Assembly: GCA_031272185.1 (NCBI GenBank)
Contig: JAISUG010000030.1
Coordinates: 1 to 34,196, forward strand
DNA from: Lachnospiraceae bacterium
GTDB lineage: Bacteria; Bacillota; Clostridia; Lachnospirales; Lachnospiraceae
Direction of reading: 5' to 3'
DNA: 34,196 bases
The first letter of the stretch is position 1, and the number at the start of each line of letters is the position of its first letter. The position numbers were made by a program, and so were the translations under genes. Of this stretch, positions 1-9,151 are shown one piece after another. Under the pieces are notes generated by a model that did no database searches, was not told where the DNA came from, and worked only from the letters and a program-made list of their open reading frames with translations.

Positions 1-15
1 TAATCTTTTCTTCAT
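1..15 (-). CDS. 5' end of an unidentified gene running off the left edge
   Basis: Reading the minus strand, an ATG at 15-13 begins M-K-K-R-L before the window ends. It is preceded by a perfect AGGAGG ribosome site 7 bases upstream (about 21-27) and, about 70 bases further up, by a perfect sigma-A promoter (94-122). Start signal, spacing and promoter together make a real gene very likely. The basic Met-Lys-Lys-Arg start would suit a signal peptide or a membrane protein, but five codons cannot identify it. Confidence 0.6.
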
Positions 16-93
16 AAATCTCCTCCTTTTTGCTAAACGAAACTCCATTTCTTGCGAAACACCATTTTTGCCAATATCAGCAAAATTTCTTAT

Positions 94-122
94 ATTATAT
101 GTGCTGATTCCGATATTGTCAA
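94..122 (-). promoter_or_regulatory. Consensus sigma-A promoter for the left-edge gene
   Basis: On the minus strand the -35 hexamer TTGACA (122-117) and -10 hexamer TATAAT (99-94) are both perfect and exactly 17 bases apart. Transcription would start near 87, giving a leader of about 70 bases to the ATG at 15. Confidence 0.85.
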
Positions 123-144
123 GCGACTGTTCGCAATCGCCGGT

Positions 145-283
145 GGTACCACCCACGCAATGTTTACCGGTAACAATCACTGGGCGCCAATCCATGAGGT
201 ACCACGTTCGAATTCGCATTGAAACACACCGTCGGCGATGTAACAATCACGGGCGCCAATCCAAGGGGTACCACCCACGCAAT
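145..283. repeat. Direct repeats, unit about 70 bp
   Basis: The segment at 171-204 (TAACAATCAC, then GGGCGCCAATCCA, then GGTACCAC) recurs at 241-275. GGTACCACCCACGCAAT occurs at 145-161 and 267-283. The rest of 1-583 holds no convincing gene; the open frames there are built from this repeat and have no ribosome site. The remainder, 284-395, has further degenerate repetition (GATCCG-CGGG around 310 and 372). Confidence 0.75.
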
Positions 284-395
284 CGTCACAGGCCACTCCC
301 CTGCCAGCCGTGGATCCGCCGGGACGCACCCGAGCCGTCGGTGTGTGCGTTGGGTGCTTCCAGGAGGGACCGATCCGTCGGGCGCGCATTGGGCA

Positions 396-425
396 TTGAC
401 TTATGGCGGCACTGTATGAGATAAT
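396..425 (+). promoter_or_regulatory. Probable promoter of tmcAL
   Basis: TTGACT (396-401), an 18-base spacer, then GATAAT (420-425). Start of transcription near 432 would give a leader of about 150 bases that contains the hairpin element at 465-545. Each hexamer has one mismatch to consensus. Confidence 0.6.
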
Positions 426-464
426 GCCTATCGGATAGCGGTGGCGCCAAGTGCGAAGCTACTG

Positions 465-545
465 CTGCGCCGACTAAACATTACGCAAAGTTGAGACTGA
501 TGTCGGACGCACACTGTTTAGTTGGTGGGGCAATACCCATTTCAT
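465..545. repeat. Dispersed hairpin element, copy 1
   Basis: Arms CCGACTAAAC (about 471-480) and GTTTAGTTGG (about 513-522) form a 10-bp stem with one G-T pair, followed by TGGGGCAATACC. Related copies lie at 9636-9705, 13026-13110 and 25789-25845. Copy 1 and the 13026 copy also share their loop (GCAAA-TTGAGAC). This copy lies in the inferred leader of tmcAL. Confidence 0.65.
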
Positions 546-583
546 CGCTATGAATCCAAATTGACTGCATGTGAGGAAACCCC

Positions 584-2287
584 ATGAAGACCGCAGGCAT
601 CATCGCAGAGTACAACCCATTGCACCAAGGGCATATTTATCACATCGAGGAAACCAGGCGCAGGACCGGCGCGGACTATGTGGTGGTGGCCATGAGCGGC
701 GACTATGTCCAGCGGGGCGAACCCGCCATTTACCACAAGTTCCTGCGCGCCCAGGCAGCGCTTCGCGCAGGGGCAGACCTGGTGCTGGAACTCCCCTCGG
801 TCATCTCCACCGCCAGCGCCAGGGAGTTTGCCATGGGCGGCGTGTCCCTGCTGGGCCGCCTGGGCGTGGTGGATTTCTTGAGTTTCGGCAGCGAGTGCGG
901 GGATGTGGATCTGCTGGAAAAGGTGGCGGATGCCTTCGATCAGCCCCCAGCCGCGTCAAACCGGGACAAAAATGCGCGTGAACCCGAAAGAGTCGCCTGC
1001 CCAAGCAAAAGCGCCACGGCCGCAACAAGCGATGGATGCTCCTTGGGGGCCGACCTCTCCGGCGATGGGGAATCCAGCGAATACAGCGCACTCCTGCAAA
1101 AATACATAAAATCCGGCATGACCTACCCCAACGCACGTGCGAGGGCGATGGAGGGACTAGGCCTTTCCCCGGACCTTTGCGATGTGCTTGCCGCCCCTAA
1201 CGATATCCTGGCGGCAGAATACCTGCGTGCGCTGGGCGCATTTCCCCGATCCGAGGCGACCGACCGGCAAACATCCACCCCCCGCAAACCGCGCACATCA
1301 AAGATGCGCGACATGTGCAGCCCTGGGATGCGCGACATGCGCAGCCCTGGGATGCGCGACATGCGCAGCCCTAGTATACAGCCCGTCGCCATCGAGCGCG
1401 TGGGCGACGCACACGACGAAGGCACGTGTTCTTCCGGCGCCATCCGCAGGCACATCATGGAAGGGCTGCCGATTGGCGGGCTGAAATCCATCGTGCCGCC
1501 CGACGTTTACCAAATGCTGTCAAACGAACCGCCCCTCTTCCCCGACCATTTTACAGGGCTTTTGAACACCCGCCTGTCGGACTTGGCGGCGTTGCCCGAT
1601 ACGTCGGCAGCCGGCATAGGGATGCCTGCCACCTCCACACCCATAGCAGACATGGAGATTTCTGCCAACTCCACACCCATAGCAGGCATCTCCCATCGCA
1701 TGGCCGCACCCGAAAACACCGGAAAACCTTTGCTTGGCATGGGCCATGGGGAACCGCATACCATGTCAGGCATGCCATCCACCGGGAAAGAAGCGACGCC
1801 AGGCAGCATCCGGGCATCGCATCTTGCCCGCATCCTGGACGTTTCCCCCGCGCTGGCGAACCGCCTCCTGAAACAATCCGCAGGCTTTGCCACATTCACC
1901 GGCTGCATCCAGGCGCTCAAAACCCGTGGCTACACCTACACACGCATCAGCCGCGCTCTGCTGCACATCGCCCTGGGGATCACGGACGATGACCTGGAAA
2001 TGGCCAAATCCCTGGGTTACGCCCCATATGCCAAGGTGCTGGGCTTTCGGGAAAGCGCTGCCCCGCTCCTTCGCGCCATCAAGAAAAAGGGGGACATCCC
2101 CCTCATAACCAAACCCGCCCAGGCGCGGCGCATACTGGACCCATACGCATACAGGATGTTCGGGCAGTCCCTCTACCACGCCAAACTATACAGGATGGTG
2201 TATCATTCCACATATGGGAAAAATCTCCCAAGCGACGAGGGGTACCACCTTACGGCGTTCCCATCAAGCGAGCCCGCGCCACTTTGA
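584..2287 (+). CDS. tmcAL: tRNA(Met) cytidine acetate ligase TmcAL (DUF795), with in-frame repeat insertions
   Basis: TmcAL activates acetate with ATP and acetylates the wobble cytidine (C34) of elongator tRNA-Met; it acts in the cytoplasm. The N-terminus carries the nucleotidyltransferase signature NPLHQGH (residues 11-17), followed by the family block VVVAMSGDYVQRGEP and the FGSECG segment. The C-terminus (ALGFRESAAPLL) is also typical. At 567 residues it is far longer than the usual 390-430. The excess lies in low-complexity inserts near residues 120-165, 228-265 (three 8-residue MRDM-SPG units) and 339-405 (repeated NSTPIAG-like units). The frame stays open across all of them. Start: ATG with TGAGGAAA 5-8 bases upstream. 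It is convergent with the PFL gene and appears to be a single-gene unit. Confidence 0.88.
   Translation: MKTAGIIAEYNPLHQGHIYHIEETRRRTGADYVVVAMSGDYVQRGEPAIYHKFLRAQAALRAGADLVLELPSVISTASAREFAMGGVSLLGRLGVVDFLSFGSECGDVDLLEKVADAFDQPPAASNRDKNAREPERVACPSKSATAATSDGCSLGADLSGDGESSEYSALLQKYIKSGMTYPNARARAMEGLGLSPDLCDVLAAPNDILAAEYLRALGAFPRSEATDRQTSTPRKPRTSKMRDMCSPGMRDMRSPGMRDMRSPSIQPVAIERVGDAHDEGTCSSGAIRRHIMEGLPIGGLKSIVPPDVYQMLSNEPPLFPDHFTGLLNTRLSDLAALPDTSAAGIGMPATSTPIADMEISANSTPIAGISHRMAAPENTGKPLLGMGHGEPHTMSGMPSTGKEATPGSIRASHLARILDVSPALANRLLKQSAGFATFTGCIQALKTRGYTYTRISRALLHIALGITDDDLEMAKSLGYAPYAKVLGFRESAAPLLRAIKKKGDIPLITKPAQARRILDPYAYRMFGQSLYHAKLYRMVYHSTYGKNLPSDEGYHLTAFPSSEPAPL
1304..1375 (+). repeat. Intragenic tandem repeat in tmcAL, 3 x 24 bp
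   Basis: Three nearly identical 24-base units start at 1304, 1328 and 1352, each encoding MRDM(C/R)SP(G/S). A second, looser pair of about 36-bp units lies at 1627-1695. Both unit lengths are multiples of three, so the reading frame is kept. Confidence 0.85.
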
Positions 2288-2418
2288 CGCACGCCCAACC
2301 CAACTTGCCCCAGTGCGCTGATTCGGACGCCGCCATCTCATACCGGCGACCAGGCTCTAGCTATGCACCGACACATGCACCGCCAGCGCAACCCGTTGCC
2401 TTGGCGTTTCCCATACCG

Positions 2419-3783
2419 TCAGTTCTTGAAACTGTGTATAGGCGCGGGGATCCGCCCACCCCTGTCTACGAACCCCTCGCACCCGTAGCGGTTCACGGGC
2501 ATGATGGGCGCCCGCCCCAAAAGCCCCCCGAACTCCACCCACTCCCCCACGCCCTTGCCGATGACCGGGATCAGCCGCACCGCCGTGGTCTTCTGGTTCA
2601 CCATGCCGATGGCCGCCTCATCGGCGATGATCCCTGCGATGGACGTGGCCGGCGTGTCACCGGGGATGGCTATCATGTCCAGCCCCACGGAACACACGCA
2701 GGTCATGGCCTCCAGCTTTTCCAATGTCAGCGCGCCGCAGGACACCGCATCGATCATGCCCTGGTCTTCACTCACCGGGATGAACGCCCCGCTTAAGCCC
2801 CCCACATAGGAAGAGGCCATCACGCCGCCCTTTTTCACCTGGTCGTTGAGCATGGCCAATGCCGCCGTGGTACCGGGGGCCCCCACTTTCTCCAGTCCGA
2901 TTTCTTCCAATATCTCCGCCACGGAATCCCCCACGGCCGGCGTGGGCGCCAGGGACAGGTCGATGATGCCAAACGGCACACCCAGGCGCGCGGAAGCCTC
3001 CTGGGCTACCAGTTGCCCCACCCTGGTGATCTTGAACGCAGTCCGTTTGATGGTCTCGCACAGCACTTCGAAGTTCTCGCCCTTGGCTTTCTCCAGAGCC
3101 ACCTTCACCACGCCGGGCCCCGACACGCCCACATTGATGATGGCGTCCGCCTCCGTCACCCCGTGGAACGCCCCCGCCATAAACGGGTTGTCGTCCGGCG
3201 CATTGCAAAACACCACCAGCTTCGCACAGGCCAGACAGTCATTGTCCTTGGTGGCCTCGGCCGCTTCCAGGATCACGTCGCCCATCAGCCGCACCGCATC
3301 CATGTTGATCCCCGTCTTGGTGGAGCCCACATTGACAGAGGCACATACCCTCCCGGTGGTAGAAAGGGCCAGCGGGAGGGATCGGATCAAAAACCTGTCG
3401 GCGCCGGTCATGCCCTTGCTTACCAGGGCGGAGTACCCCCCGATGAAGTTCACCCCCACTTTTTCGGCGGCGGCGTCCAGCGTCCGGGCGATGGCGGCGA
3501 AATCTTCAGGGGATTTACATGCGGTGCCGCCCACCAACGCGATGGGCGTGACGGAAATGCGCTTGTTCACGATGGGGATGCCGAAATCCTTGGTTATACG
3601 CTCCCCCACAAGCACCAAATCCTTGGCGACGGTGGTTATTTTCCGGTAAACCTTGTCACACAGTGCAGGCAGATCAGCGTCGATGCAGTCCAGCAGGCTC
3701 ACCCCCATGGTGATGGTCCGCACGTCCAGCCTCTCGTGCTCGATCATGTTGTTGGTTTCGATGACTTCAAATAAATTCAGCAT
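2419..3783 (-). CDS. UPF0210 (DUF711/PFL) family protein
   Basis: A 454-residue member of the PFL/DUF711 family, of typical length. Family landmarks are the N-terminal [30 protein letters not shown], the GVSGPGVVK segment, [20 protein letters not shown] near the middle and [11 protein letters not shown] near the C-terminus. The molecular function is not settled; these proteins are distantly related to pyruvate formate-lyase/ribonucleotide reductase folds, and no radical glycine motif is evident here. The start is placed at [10 protein letters not shown] because AGGAG lies 8 bases upstream; the frame is open further upstream without a better site. It follows the ACT gene by only 11 bases, the conserved partner order, so the two are probably translated from one mRNA and the small ACT protein may regulate it. 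Confidence 0.9.
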   Translation of the reverse strand: MLNLFEVIETNNMIEHERLDVRTITMGVSLLDCIDADLPALCDKVYRKITTVAKDLVLVGERITKDFGIPIVNKRISVTPIALVGGTACKSPEDFAAIARTLDAAAEKVGVNFIGGYSALVSKGMTGADRFLIRSLPLALSTTGRVCASVNVGSTKTGINMDAVRLMGDVILEAAEATKDNDCLACAKLVVFCNAPDDNPFMAGAFHGVTEADAIINVGVSGPGVVKVALEKAKGENFEVLCETIKRTAFKITRVGQLVAQEASARLGVPFGIIDLSLAPTPAVGDSVAEILEEIGLEKVGAPGTTAALAMLNDQVKKGGVMASSYVGGLSGAFIPVSEDQGMIDAVSCGALTLEKLEAMTCVCSVGLDMIAIPGDTPATSIAGIIADEAAIGMVNQKTTAVRLIPVIGKGVGEWVEFGGLLGRAPIMPVNRYGCEGFVDRGGRIPAPIHSFKN

Positions 3784-3794
3784 TGATGTTTCTC

Positions 3795-4067
3795 CTACAC
3801 CCTGTGCATCATGGTGAATATCTCTTCCCGCTGGCACTTGATCACCACGCCGATGCCCTCGCCCACCTTGTCAAGCCCCAGGGAGATATCCTCGAAAGAA
3901 CATACCGAATGTGATATGTCCACGATCATCATCATATTGAAATAATCCTGCACGATTGTCTGTGAAATATCCAGGATGTTGACCTGTTTGTCCGACAAAA
4001 ATGTGCATACTTTGGCTATGATCCCCACTGTGTCCTTGCCGATCACCGTGATGATAATTTTATCCAT
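3795..4067 (-). CDS. UPF0237 ACT-domain protein
   Basis: A 90-residue single ACT domain: a ligand-binding, usually amino-acid-sensing regulatory fold. It opens with [20 protein letters not shown], the classic first strand and Gly-containing loop, followed by [14 protein letters not shown]. Length matches the family (about 90). AGGGAGG sits 5-8 bases before the ATG. Eleven bases separate it from the downstream PFL gene, the usual arrangement for this pair. The ligand cannot be read from sequence. Confidence 0.92.
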   Translation of the reverse strand: MDKIIITVIGKDTVGIIAKVCTFLSDKQVNILDISQTIVQDYFNMMMIVDISHSVCSFEDISLGLDKVGEGIGVVIKCQREEIFTMMHRV

Positions 4068-4196
4068 GCGAACCTCCCTGACACTACCATGTCTCTACTA
4101 CACCAGACAGCCGGCTTCGTCCTTATGCCTCAACATCCCCGGCGCAGAATTCTTATCTACACCCCGGCTGCCTCGGATACCCGCCCCCGCCGAAGA

Positions 4197-4320
4197 CTCT
4201 ATCGGTTCCATACACTATCACACTTCGATCACCTCAGAGGCCCGATTGCGCCAGGGCTCTATCGGCCGATTCCAACATCTACCATTCGACTAACTCCGAC
4301 GGCCGATTGCGCCCGGCTAC
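4197..4320. repeat. Tandem array, about 60 bp unit, containing a copy of the walJ 3' end
   Basis: CTCTATCGG occurs at 4197 and 4257 and CCGATTGCGCC at 4242 and 4303. The last unit overlaps the final codons of the hydrolase gene (stop at 4279-4281). The preceding unit is a diverged copy of the same segment (about 23 of 30 bases match over the gene's last codons). A weaker third copy extends towards 4140. Confidence 0.75.
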
Positions 4321-5076
4321 CACCAGCCCGAAATCCGATGCGCAGAAATCGTGCTCCCCTTCATCTATCACACGCTTTACCGTTTCGAAGCACAGCGCCG
4401 GGTGGTTGTTTTCCTGGCTAAGGTGGCCCAGCAGGATATGCTTCAGCCTGGCGTGTACGATACGGTTCAGCAGCCTCCCCGCGTTTTCATTGGACAGGTG
4501 CCCGAAATCGCCCAGTATCCGCCGCTTCAGGTGCTGCGGGTAGCTGCCCGCCCGCAGCATCTCCACGTCGTGGTTGGCCTCCAGAAGCAGCGCATCCAAG
4601 CCTGTTAGCGCCTCCACTATTCCGTCGTCAAAATGCCCCATGTCCGTGGCCACGGCCACCGCTTTCCCATCGCCCTCCAGACGGAAAGCCACCGGGTTCG
4701 CCGCATCGTGGTCGACGCCAAACGCCGTCACCTGCATCCCCCCCACCCGTACCGGCATCCCCGGCACGATGGGGCAAAATACATCCCCCGGCAGCTTCCC
4801 CATACCGGGGGTGTCCTTGATCTTTCCAATGGTTTCCGCCGTGGCATACACCGGTATCGGTGACTTTCGCAGGAGCGGCCCCAGGCCCTTGATGTGGTCG
4901 CTGTGCTCGTGGGTCACCAACAGCGCGCCCACGTCGCCCAATGAAAGGCCGAACCCATGGAGCCCATCTTCCACCGCCCGCAGGCTGATCCCCGCATCCA
5001 CCAGGACATACCCGCCTGGCCCACCCGCGCATATGCAGTTGCCGCTGCTCCCGCTGGCAATACTTGCCAATATCAT
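4279..5076 (-). CDS. walJ: Metallo-beta-lactamase-fold hydrolase, YycJ/WalJ type
   Basis: A 265-residue protein of the YycJ/WalJ branch, the expected length. The metal-binding signature THEHSDH is at about residues 61-67 (H-x-H-x-D-H), with further ligands in GVDHDA, ATDMGH and LLGHLSQENN. The N-terminus ASIASGSSGNC is diagnostic of this family. WalJ proteins are DNA-processing exonucleases linked to replication and cell-wall signalling in some Firmicutes; here the walRK genes are not adjacent. I chose the ATG at 5076 because GAGGGA lies just before it; an in-frame start at 5097 adds 7 residues. It follows coaE by 255 bases. Its 3' end is copied in the array downstream. Confidence 0.88.
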   Translation of the reverse strand: MILASIASGSSGNCICAGGPGGYVLVDAGISLRAVEDGLHGFGLSLGDVGALLVTHEHSDHIKGLGPLLRKSPIPVYATAETIGKIKDTPGMGKLPGDVFCPIVPGMPVRVGGMQVTAFGVDHDAANPVAFRLEGDGKAVAVATDMGHFDDGIVEALTGLDALLLEANHDVEMLRAGSYPQHLKRRILGDFGHLSNENAGRLLNRIVHARLKHILLGHLSQENNHPALCFETVKRVIDEGEHDFCASDFGLVVAGRNRPSELVEW

Positions 5077-5124
5077 ATGTCCCTCGAATCCTACCATCCA
5101 AGCCCGTCCGCACCGTCACGAAGA

Positions 5125-5260
5125 ACGCAACCACACCCGCCCGTCACTCCTGACCTTCAGTTCCGGCATCTCCTATTCCTTTCGCCGTGGAAACGCAACC
5201 ACACCATCCCGTTACCCCTGATCCCGTCGATGCCACGTCCTTTCCGGCACGTGCTGCATG
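5125..5260. repeat. Two-copy direct repeat, about 68 bp unit
   Basis: ACGCAACCACACC followed by CCCGT-AC-CCTGA begins at 5125 and again at 5193. It fills most of the gap between the coaE stop (5332) and walJ (5076). I see no gene in this gap. Confidence 0.6.
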
Positions 5261-5331
5261 TGTGTCATCCTGTTTCCGAACCAGCGTCAATGTAAACCGT
5301 ATGCGCATAATGCTTTCCGGCATGCGTGTCG

Positions 5332-5928
5332 TCATGTTCCCCCATCCAGAAGCGCATGGATCCGCCCTTTCAGGTCATCCAGATCCCCCTCGTTGTACAG
5401 CACATGGTCCGCAGCCTGCGTAAACGCCTCTTCTGACGGCTGGCTGCGGATGATGGACATCGCCCGCTCCCTGGGATACCCGCGCATGGACATCAGGCGG
5501 TTCACCCGCACTTCTTCGGAAGAATGCACATACCACAGCTCATCCCAGATCTTGTATGCGTTTTCCAGGAACAGCGCCGACTCCACCACCACCAGGTCCG
5601 CCCCGCAGTCCGCGGCCTCCTGTTTGATGCGCATGTACACAAGCGGGTGCACCAGATCATTGATGATCCCCAGCATCTTTGGGTCGGAAAAGATCTTTTC
5701 TGACAATGCCAGCCTGTTGATGGTGCCGTCGGGGTTCAGTATCTCTTCCCCGAACATCAGCACGATGTCTTTGTAGGCCTCCTGCCCCGGCTCTTCCAAC
5801 GCCTTGGCCACGTCGTCCGTCAGTATGACGTGCGCCCCATAGTCATTCCTGAGGATTTTCACAACTTCGCTTTTGCCCGAGCCGATCCCCCCGGTCACCC
5901 CGATCACGCGCTTTTTGTTATCTGCCAT
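5332..5928 (-). CDS. coaE: Dephospho-CoA kinase
   Basis: CoaE phosphorylates the 3'-hydroxyl of dephospho-CoA with ATP, the last step of coenzyme A synthesis. The P-loop GVTGGIGSGKS is at residues 11-21, followed by the acceptor-site Asp pair (LTDDVAK) and the lid-region motif LMSMRGYPRERAMSIIRSQ. The product is 198 residues, normal for the family. The start is ATG at 5928; an upstream in-frame GTG (5946) would add 6 residues. It lies 182 bases downstream of polA on the same strand, a common clostridial pairing, so co-transcription is likely. Confidence 0.95.
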   Translation of the reverse strand: MADNKKRVIGVTGGIGSGKSEVVKILRNDYGAHVILTDDVAKALEEPGQEAYKDIVLMFGEEILNPDGTINRLALSEKIFSDPKMLGIINDLVHPLVYMRIKQEAADCGADLVVVESALFLENAYKIWDELWYVHSSEEVRVNRLMSMRGYPRERAMSIIRSQPSEEAFTQAADHVLYNEGDLDDLKGRIHALLDGGT

Positions 5929-6110
5929 TTTCTCGCCCTTCGTCACCCAGCCATTGTCCTAACTCTTCGCCCCATCAATCCGGTTGCCGCTGCCTCCAAC
6001 CAGATCCTTTTCGTCCGTGCCTCCGCCCTGCGATGCGTCGTCCGCTCGTCTGCACCTTGCCTAAACGACATAGCGCCTGCCGCAAACCGTCATGCGGGCT
6101 CGGTTTCGTT

Positions 6111-9100
6111 TCACTTCGCCGCAAACCAGCTCTTCCCCGTATGTGCTTCCACTTCCAGGACCACCCGCAGCGTGGCGGCGTGGCGCATATTCTCCTCCAA
6201 CAGTCTCTTCACCAGCTCGGCTTCCTCCTCCGGCGCCTCCACCAGCAGCTCGTCGTGGACCTGCAGCACGATGCGCGACCGGTACCCCCCGTCACGCAGC
6301 GCCCGGTCCACTGCGATCATGGCGATCTTCATGATGTCCGCCGCAGTGCCTTGTATGGGCGAGTTCATGGCCACCCGCTCCCCGAAAGAGCGCTGGGCGA
6401 AATTCGAGGATTTCAGCTCCGGGATGGGCCGCACCCGCCCGAACAGCGTGGTCACGCACCCCGTCTCCTTCGCATTCTCCACCAGTGCATCCAGGTACGC
6501 TTTCACTTGCGGGTACGTTTCGAAATACTGGTTGATGTATTCCAGGGCCTCCTTGCGGGAGATGCTAAGCCCCTCCGAAAGCCCATGCGCGCTGATGCCG
6601 TACACGATGCCGAAGTTCACTGCTTTTGCGTTGCGGCGCATCTCCGGCGTCACGTCCGCAAGGGGCACATGGAACACCTGTGATGCCGTCAGCGCATGTA
6701 TGTCCTGGGCGGTTTTGTATGCCTCGATGAGCCGCTCGTCCCCCGAGAGGTGCGCCAGGACACGCAGCTCGATCTGTGAATAGTCCGCATCCACGAAAAC
6801 GCACCCATCCCGGGCCACGAACACCTTGCGGATCTCCCGCCCCAGCTCCATGCGCACAGGGATATTTTGCAGGTTCGGCTCCGTGGAGCTGATGCGCCCC
6901 GTGGCGGTGATGGTCTGGTTGAACGTGCCATGGATCCGCCCGTCCGCACCGATGCACCCCTGGAGCCCCTGGGCGTAGGTGGAGTTCAGCTTCGTCAGTG
7001 TGCGGTACTCCAGCACCTTGGCAACCACCGGCCAGTCCGGCGCCAGCTTTTCCAGCACGTCCGCCGCCGTGGAGTACCCCGTCTTGGTCTTTTTGCCGCT
7101 GGGCAGATGCATGTGGTCGAAAAGCACCTCCCCCAGCTGTTTGGGGGAATTGATGTTGAATGTCTCCCCCGCCATCCCGTGGATTTCCTTTTCCAGCCGC
7201 GCGATGGAAACTTCCAGCTTCTCGCCGTATTGCGCCAATGCCTTTTTTTCCACCTGCACGCCGGTACGTTCCATCCCGTACAGGCTGTAGATCAGCGGCA
7301 TCTCGATGTCCGTGAACAGTTTCCCCATGCCGCTGGATTCCAGTTTTTTCCAAAGCACGGGGCCTGCTCTGTACAATGTATAAGCGACGTAGCAGAGCGC
7401 CTTTGCCGCTTGCGCCTGTGCCGATTGCGTCGGTGACGATTGTGCCTGTGCCGATGGCACTTTTGCCGCCGGCGTCTGTACCGGTTGCGTCTGTACCGAC
7501 TTCGCCTGTGCCGATTGCATCTGTGCCGATGGCACTTTTGCCGCATGTTGGCCCATATCCAATAGATCGTCAGGGGTGGGCCCCGTCACAAAATCCATCG
7601 TCTGCTGCTCGGCTTGGGCATCCACCGCGAAATGCTTGCCCAAAAGCTCTACCTGGGACGGGAACAGCAGCCCCAGATGTTCATTGGCGATATCTTCATA
7701 ACCATAAGTCGGCCGCAGGGGGTTCAAAAGGTAAGCGGCCACATGGGCATCCATCAAAGCGACGCCCACAAGCGCCGTGTCGCCTCCCCCATGAGTGTCC
7801 CCCAGCGCCAAGTCCAACTTCAGCTGGGCTCCATCGTCCGCTTCCTTGGCGCCAAACCTGCGCCCGCACACACTCGGATATGCGGGGGCTCCCCCTCCCC
7901 CCAAGTCTTCGTCCACCAAGAAAGGCAGCATCGACTTAAGGTCCAGCACCGTCTGGGGCCGCCCGCAGCTATAGAGACCCTTGGCAGCATCGCAGATGTC
8001 CCCTTGCGTGAGCCCGGCGCCAGGCACCGCCGCATATATGTCCTTTTCCGAAAAACACAGCCCCAAACCCACCAACACCCCGTGGTCTGTCAATATTTGC
8101 CAGCCTATAGCAGGCGCGGCGCCGAAGCCCGTCCCAGCGTCGAAGCCCGCCCCTGCGCCGATGGCCTTCTCCACCGCCCCCGCCAGCGCAGCCGCATCCC
8201 CCAGCGTCACAAACCGGCTCTCCAAGGGGACATCTCCCTCGTCCGGATTTACGCCTACATCCATATCCTTGGGGAAGCGCGCCACGATGGTTTTGAACCC
8301 CAGGCGTTTCATCCACCCCAGGGCCTGGGGGGTGTAAAGGGAGCCCACTTTGGCATCCTCCAGGGAAAACGACACCGGGCTGTTCACGTTGATTGTTACC
8401 AGGTCACGGCAAAGATATGCCAGTTGTTCATTTTCCCCCAATGCCTTTTGCGCCCGCGCCGGGGTCACTTCACCCAGATGGGCGTAAACACCGTCCAGGC
8501 TGCCGAACTGCGCGATGAGCGCGGTGGCGGTTTTTTCGCCAATACTGGGCACGCCGGGGATATTGTCCGAGGAATCGCCCATCAGCGCCTTCACGTCTAT
8601 GAACGCACGGGGGCTGACACCGTACTCCCGCTCCACATCACCGGGCGTGTAATCGTACACCTCAGTGCGCCCCTTGCCGGTCTTGGGGATGCGCACCAGC
8701 ACGCTGTCCGACACCAGCTGCAGGAGGTCGCGGTCGCCGGACACCACCGTCACCTGCATGCCGCGGGCGGCCTGGGCCCCCGCGATGGTGCCGATGATAT
8801 CGTCCGCCTCAAACCCCGGCAGGGTCAGCACCGGCACGCCCATTGCCCCCAGCACGTCCTTGATGACGGGAACCTGCTCATGGAGTTCCGGGGGCATGGG
8901 CTTGCGCGTGCCCTTGTACTCTTTGTACATTTCATGGCGGAACGTGGGGGCCTTTACGTCAAACGCCACCGCCAGGTATCCCGCCTGCTCCTCGTCCATG
9001 ATCTTGAAAAGTATATTCAGGAAGCCGTACACCGCATTGGTATGCAGCCCCTCGGCATTGGTAAGCTCCGGCACGCCGTAAAACGCCCGTGTCAATATGC

Positions 9101-9134
9101 TGTGCCCATCGATCAATACCAGTTTTCCCGCCAT
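6111..9134 (-). CDS. polA: DNA polymerase I with an in-frame Ala/Gln/Ser-rich repeat insert
   Basis: Gap-filling and primer-removing polymerase. Residues 1-290 are the 5' nuclease (LIDGHSILTRAFYG, GFEADDIIG, ALMGDSSDNIPGVPSIGEKTA). The middle region is a degenerate 3'-5' exonuclease: the Asp-x-Glu expected near ILTDHGVLVGLGL is absent, so proofreading is unlikely, as in many Firmicutes. The C-terminal polymerase domain has motif A (DADYSQIELRVLAHL), motif B (RRNAKAVNFGIVYGIS) and motif C (QVHDELLVEAP). At 1007 residues it is about 110-130 longer than usual; residues 528-580 are a repeat insert between the exonuclease-like and polymerase parts. Start: ATG at 9134 with GTGAGG upstream; the frame is open for 43 more codons without support. 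It begins 17 bases after the ZAS protein stop, so they are probably one operon. Confidence 0.96.
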   Translation of the reverse strand: MAGKLVLIDGHSILTRAFYGVPELTNAEGLHTNAVYGFLNILFKIMDEEQAGYLAVAFDVKAPTFRHEMYKEYKGTRKPMPPELHEQVPVIKDVLGAMGVPVLTLPGFEADDIIGTIAGAQAARGMQVTVVSGDRDLLQLVSDSVLVRIPKTGKGRTEVYDYTPGDVEREYGVSPRAFIDVKALMGDSSDNIPGVPSIGEKTATALIAQFGSLDGVYAHLGEVTPARAQKALGENEQLAYLCRDLVTINVNSPVSFSLEDAKVGSLYTPQALGWMKRLGFKTIVARFPKDMDVGVNPDEGDVPLESRFVTLGDAAALAGAVEKAIGAGAGFDAGTGFGAAPAIGWQILTDHGVLVGLGLCFSEKDIYAAVPGAGLTQGDICDAAKGLYSCGRPQTVLDLKSMLPFLVDEDLGGGGAPAYPSVCGRRFGAKEADDGAQLKLDLALGDTHGGGDTALVGVALMDAHVAAYLLNPLRPTYGYEDIANEHLGLLFPSQVELLGKHFAVDAQAEQQTMDFVTGPTPDDLLDMGQHAAKVPSAQMQSAQAKSVQTQPVQTPAAKVPSAQAQSSPTQSAQAQAAKALCYVAYTLYRAGPVLWKKLESSGMGKLFTDIEMPLIYSLYGMERTGVQVEKKALAQYGEKLEVSIARLEKEIHGMAGETFNINSPKQLGEVLFDHMHLPSGKKTKTGYSTAADVLEKLAPDWPVVAKVLEYRTLTKLNSTYAQGLQGCIGADGRIHGTFNQTITATGRISSTEPNLQNIPVRMELGREIRKVFVARDGCVFVDADYSQIELRVLAHLSGDERLIEAYKTAQDIHALTASQVFHVPLADVTPEMRRNAKAVNFGIVYGISAHGLSEGLSISRKEALEYINQYFETYPQVKAYLDALVENAKETGCVTTLFGRVRPIPELKSSNFAQRSFGERVAMNSPIQGTAADIMKIAMIAVDRALRDGGYRSRIVLQVHDELLVEAPEEEAELVKRLLEENMRHAATLRVVLEVEAHTGKSWFAAK
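7395..7550 (-). repeat. Intragenic repeat in polA (about 75 bp = 25 codons, built of 15-bp subunits)
   Basis: The segment CCGATGGCACTTTTGCCGC occurs at 7451 and 7526, exactly 75 bases apart. Between them run 15-bp variants of CCTGTGCCGATTGCG. They encode KVPSAQ blocks and SAQ(T/A)Q pentads. Confidence 0.85.
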
Positions 9135-9151
9135 GGAGACCTCACCAAATC

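Noticed and set aside
68..424. Open reading frames in the left intergenic region
   Set aside because: They run through direct repeats, lack ribosome sites and have no recognisable protein features.
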